Assembly: GCA_002399765.1 (NCBI GenBank)
Contig: DHEG01000011.1
Span: 57,558-71,244 of the forward strand
Reading direction: 5' to 3'
Length of the DNA: 13,687 bases
DNA from: Caryophanales bacterium UBA4856
Lineage (GTDB): Bacteria; Bacillota_I; Bacilli_A; RFN20; CAG-288
In this document: piece by piece, positions 13,673-13,687 of the stretch
Layout of the letters: each line of letters starts with the position of its first letter
Numbering within the stretch: position 1 is the first letter of the stretch
The notes under the pieces: model-generated
Seen by the model: the letters and a program-made list of their open reading frames with translations, nothing else
The model's database searches: none
What the model was told of the DNA's origin: nothing
Program-made: the position numbers and the translations under genes

Positions 13673-13687
13673 GTTAATCCTCCCCAT

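Overview
The window looks like a core-genome segment of a Bacillota-type bacterium, probably a Mollicutes- or Erysipelotrichia-related member of Bacilli. Three things support this: DnaD and the RecU resolvase, both typical of Bacillota and Mollicutes; the gene order rpsB-tsf-pyrH-frr-uppS-cdsA; and strong GGAGG-type ribosome binding sites. TGA is used as a stop (frr, uppS, pyrH, recU) and Trp is TGG, so the standard bacterial code applies. No species can be named from the sequence alone.

Left half, minus strand (6952 down to 1): rpsB-tsf-pyrH-frr-uppS-cdsA, the usual translation/phospholipid/isoprenoid cluster. Next, where dxr normally stands, comes an open frame that runs off the left edge. 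It is recognisably descended from 1-deoxy-D-xylulose-5-phosphate reductoisomerase, but its active-site motifs are eroded. It is joined to a long histidine-rich, repeat-containing tail. This is the most unusual object in the window. An intrinsic terminator separates rpsB-tsf from pyrH. Several later junctions are 4-nt overlaps, implying translational coupling.

Centre: a divergent regulatory region (6953-7253) separates rpsB from a plus-strand operon of three genes: a MarR-family regulator, a DEDDh exonuclease and RecU. The rpsB side has a good promoter and a structured leader of about 170 nt.

Right half, minus strand (13672 down to 9191): a TIR-like nucleotide-binding-fold protein with an unrecognised C-terminal domain, then dnaD, nth, a DUF3137-like membrane protein and an aldo/keto reductase. 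From dnaD on, the genes are packed with 3-nt gaps or small overlaps. The Nth keeps its catalytic Lys and Asp but has lost the 4Fe-4S cysteine pattern. The recU and dnaD-nth operons converge and abut with no gap. This recalls the neighbourhood of recU and dnaD-nth in Bacillus, but here without ponA.

No tRNA, rRNA, CRISPR array or insertion sequence was seen. The longest stretch without a gene is the roughly 300-nt divergent region, and it is described.
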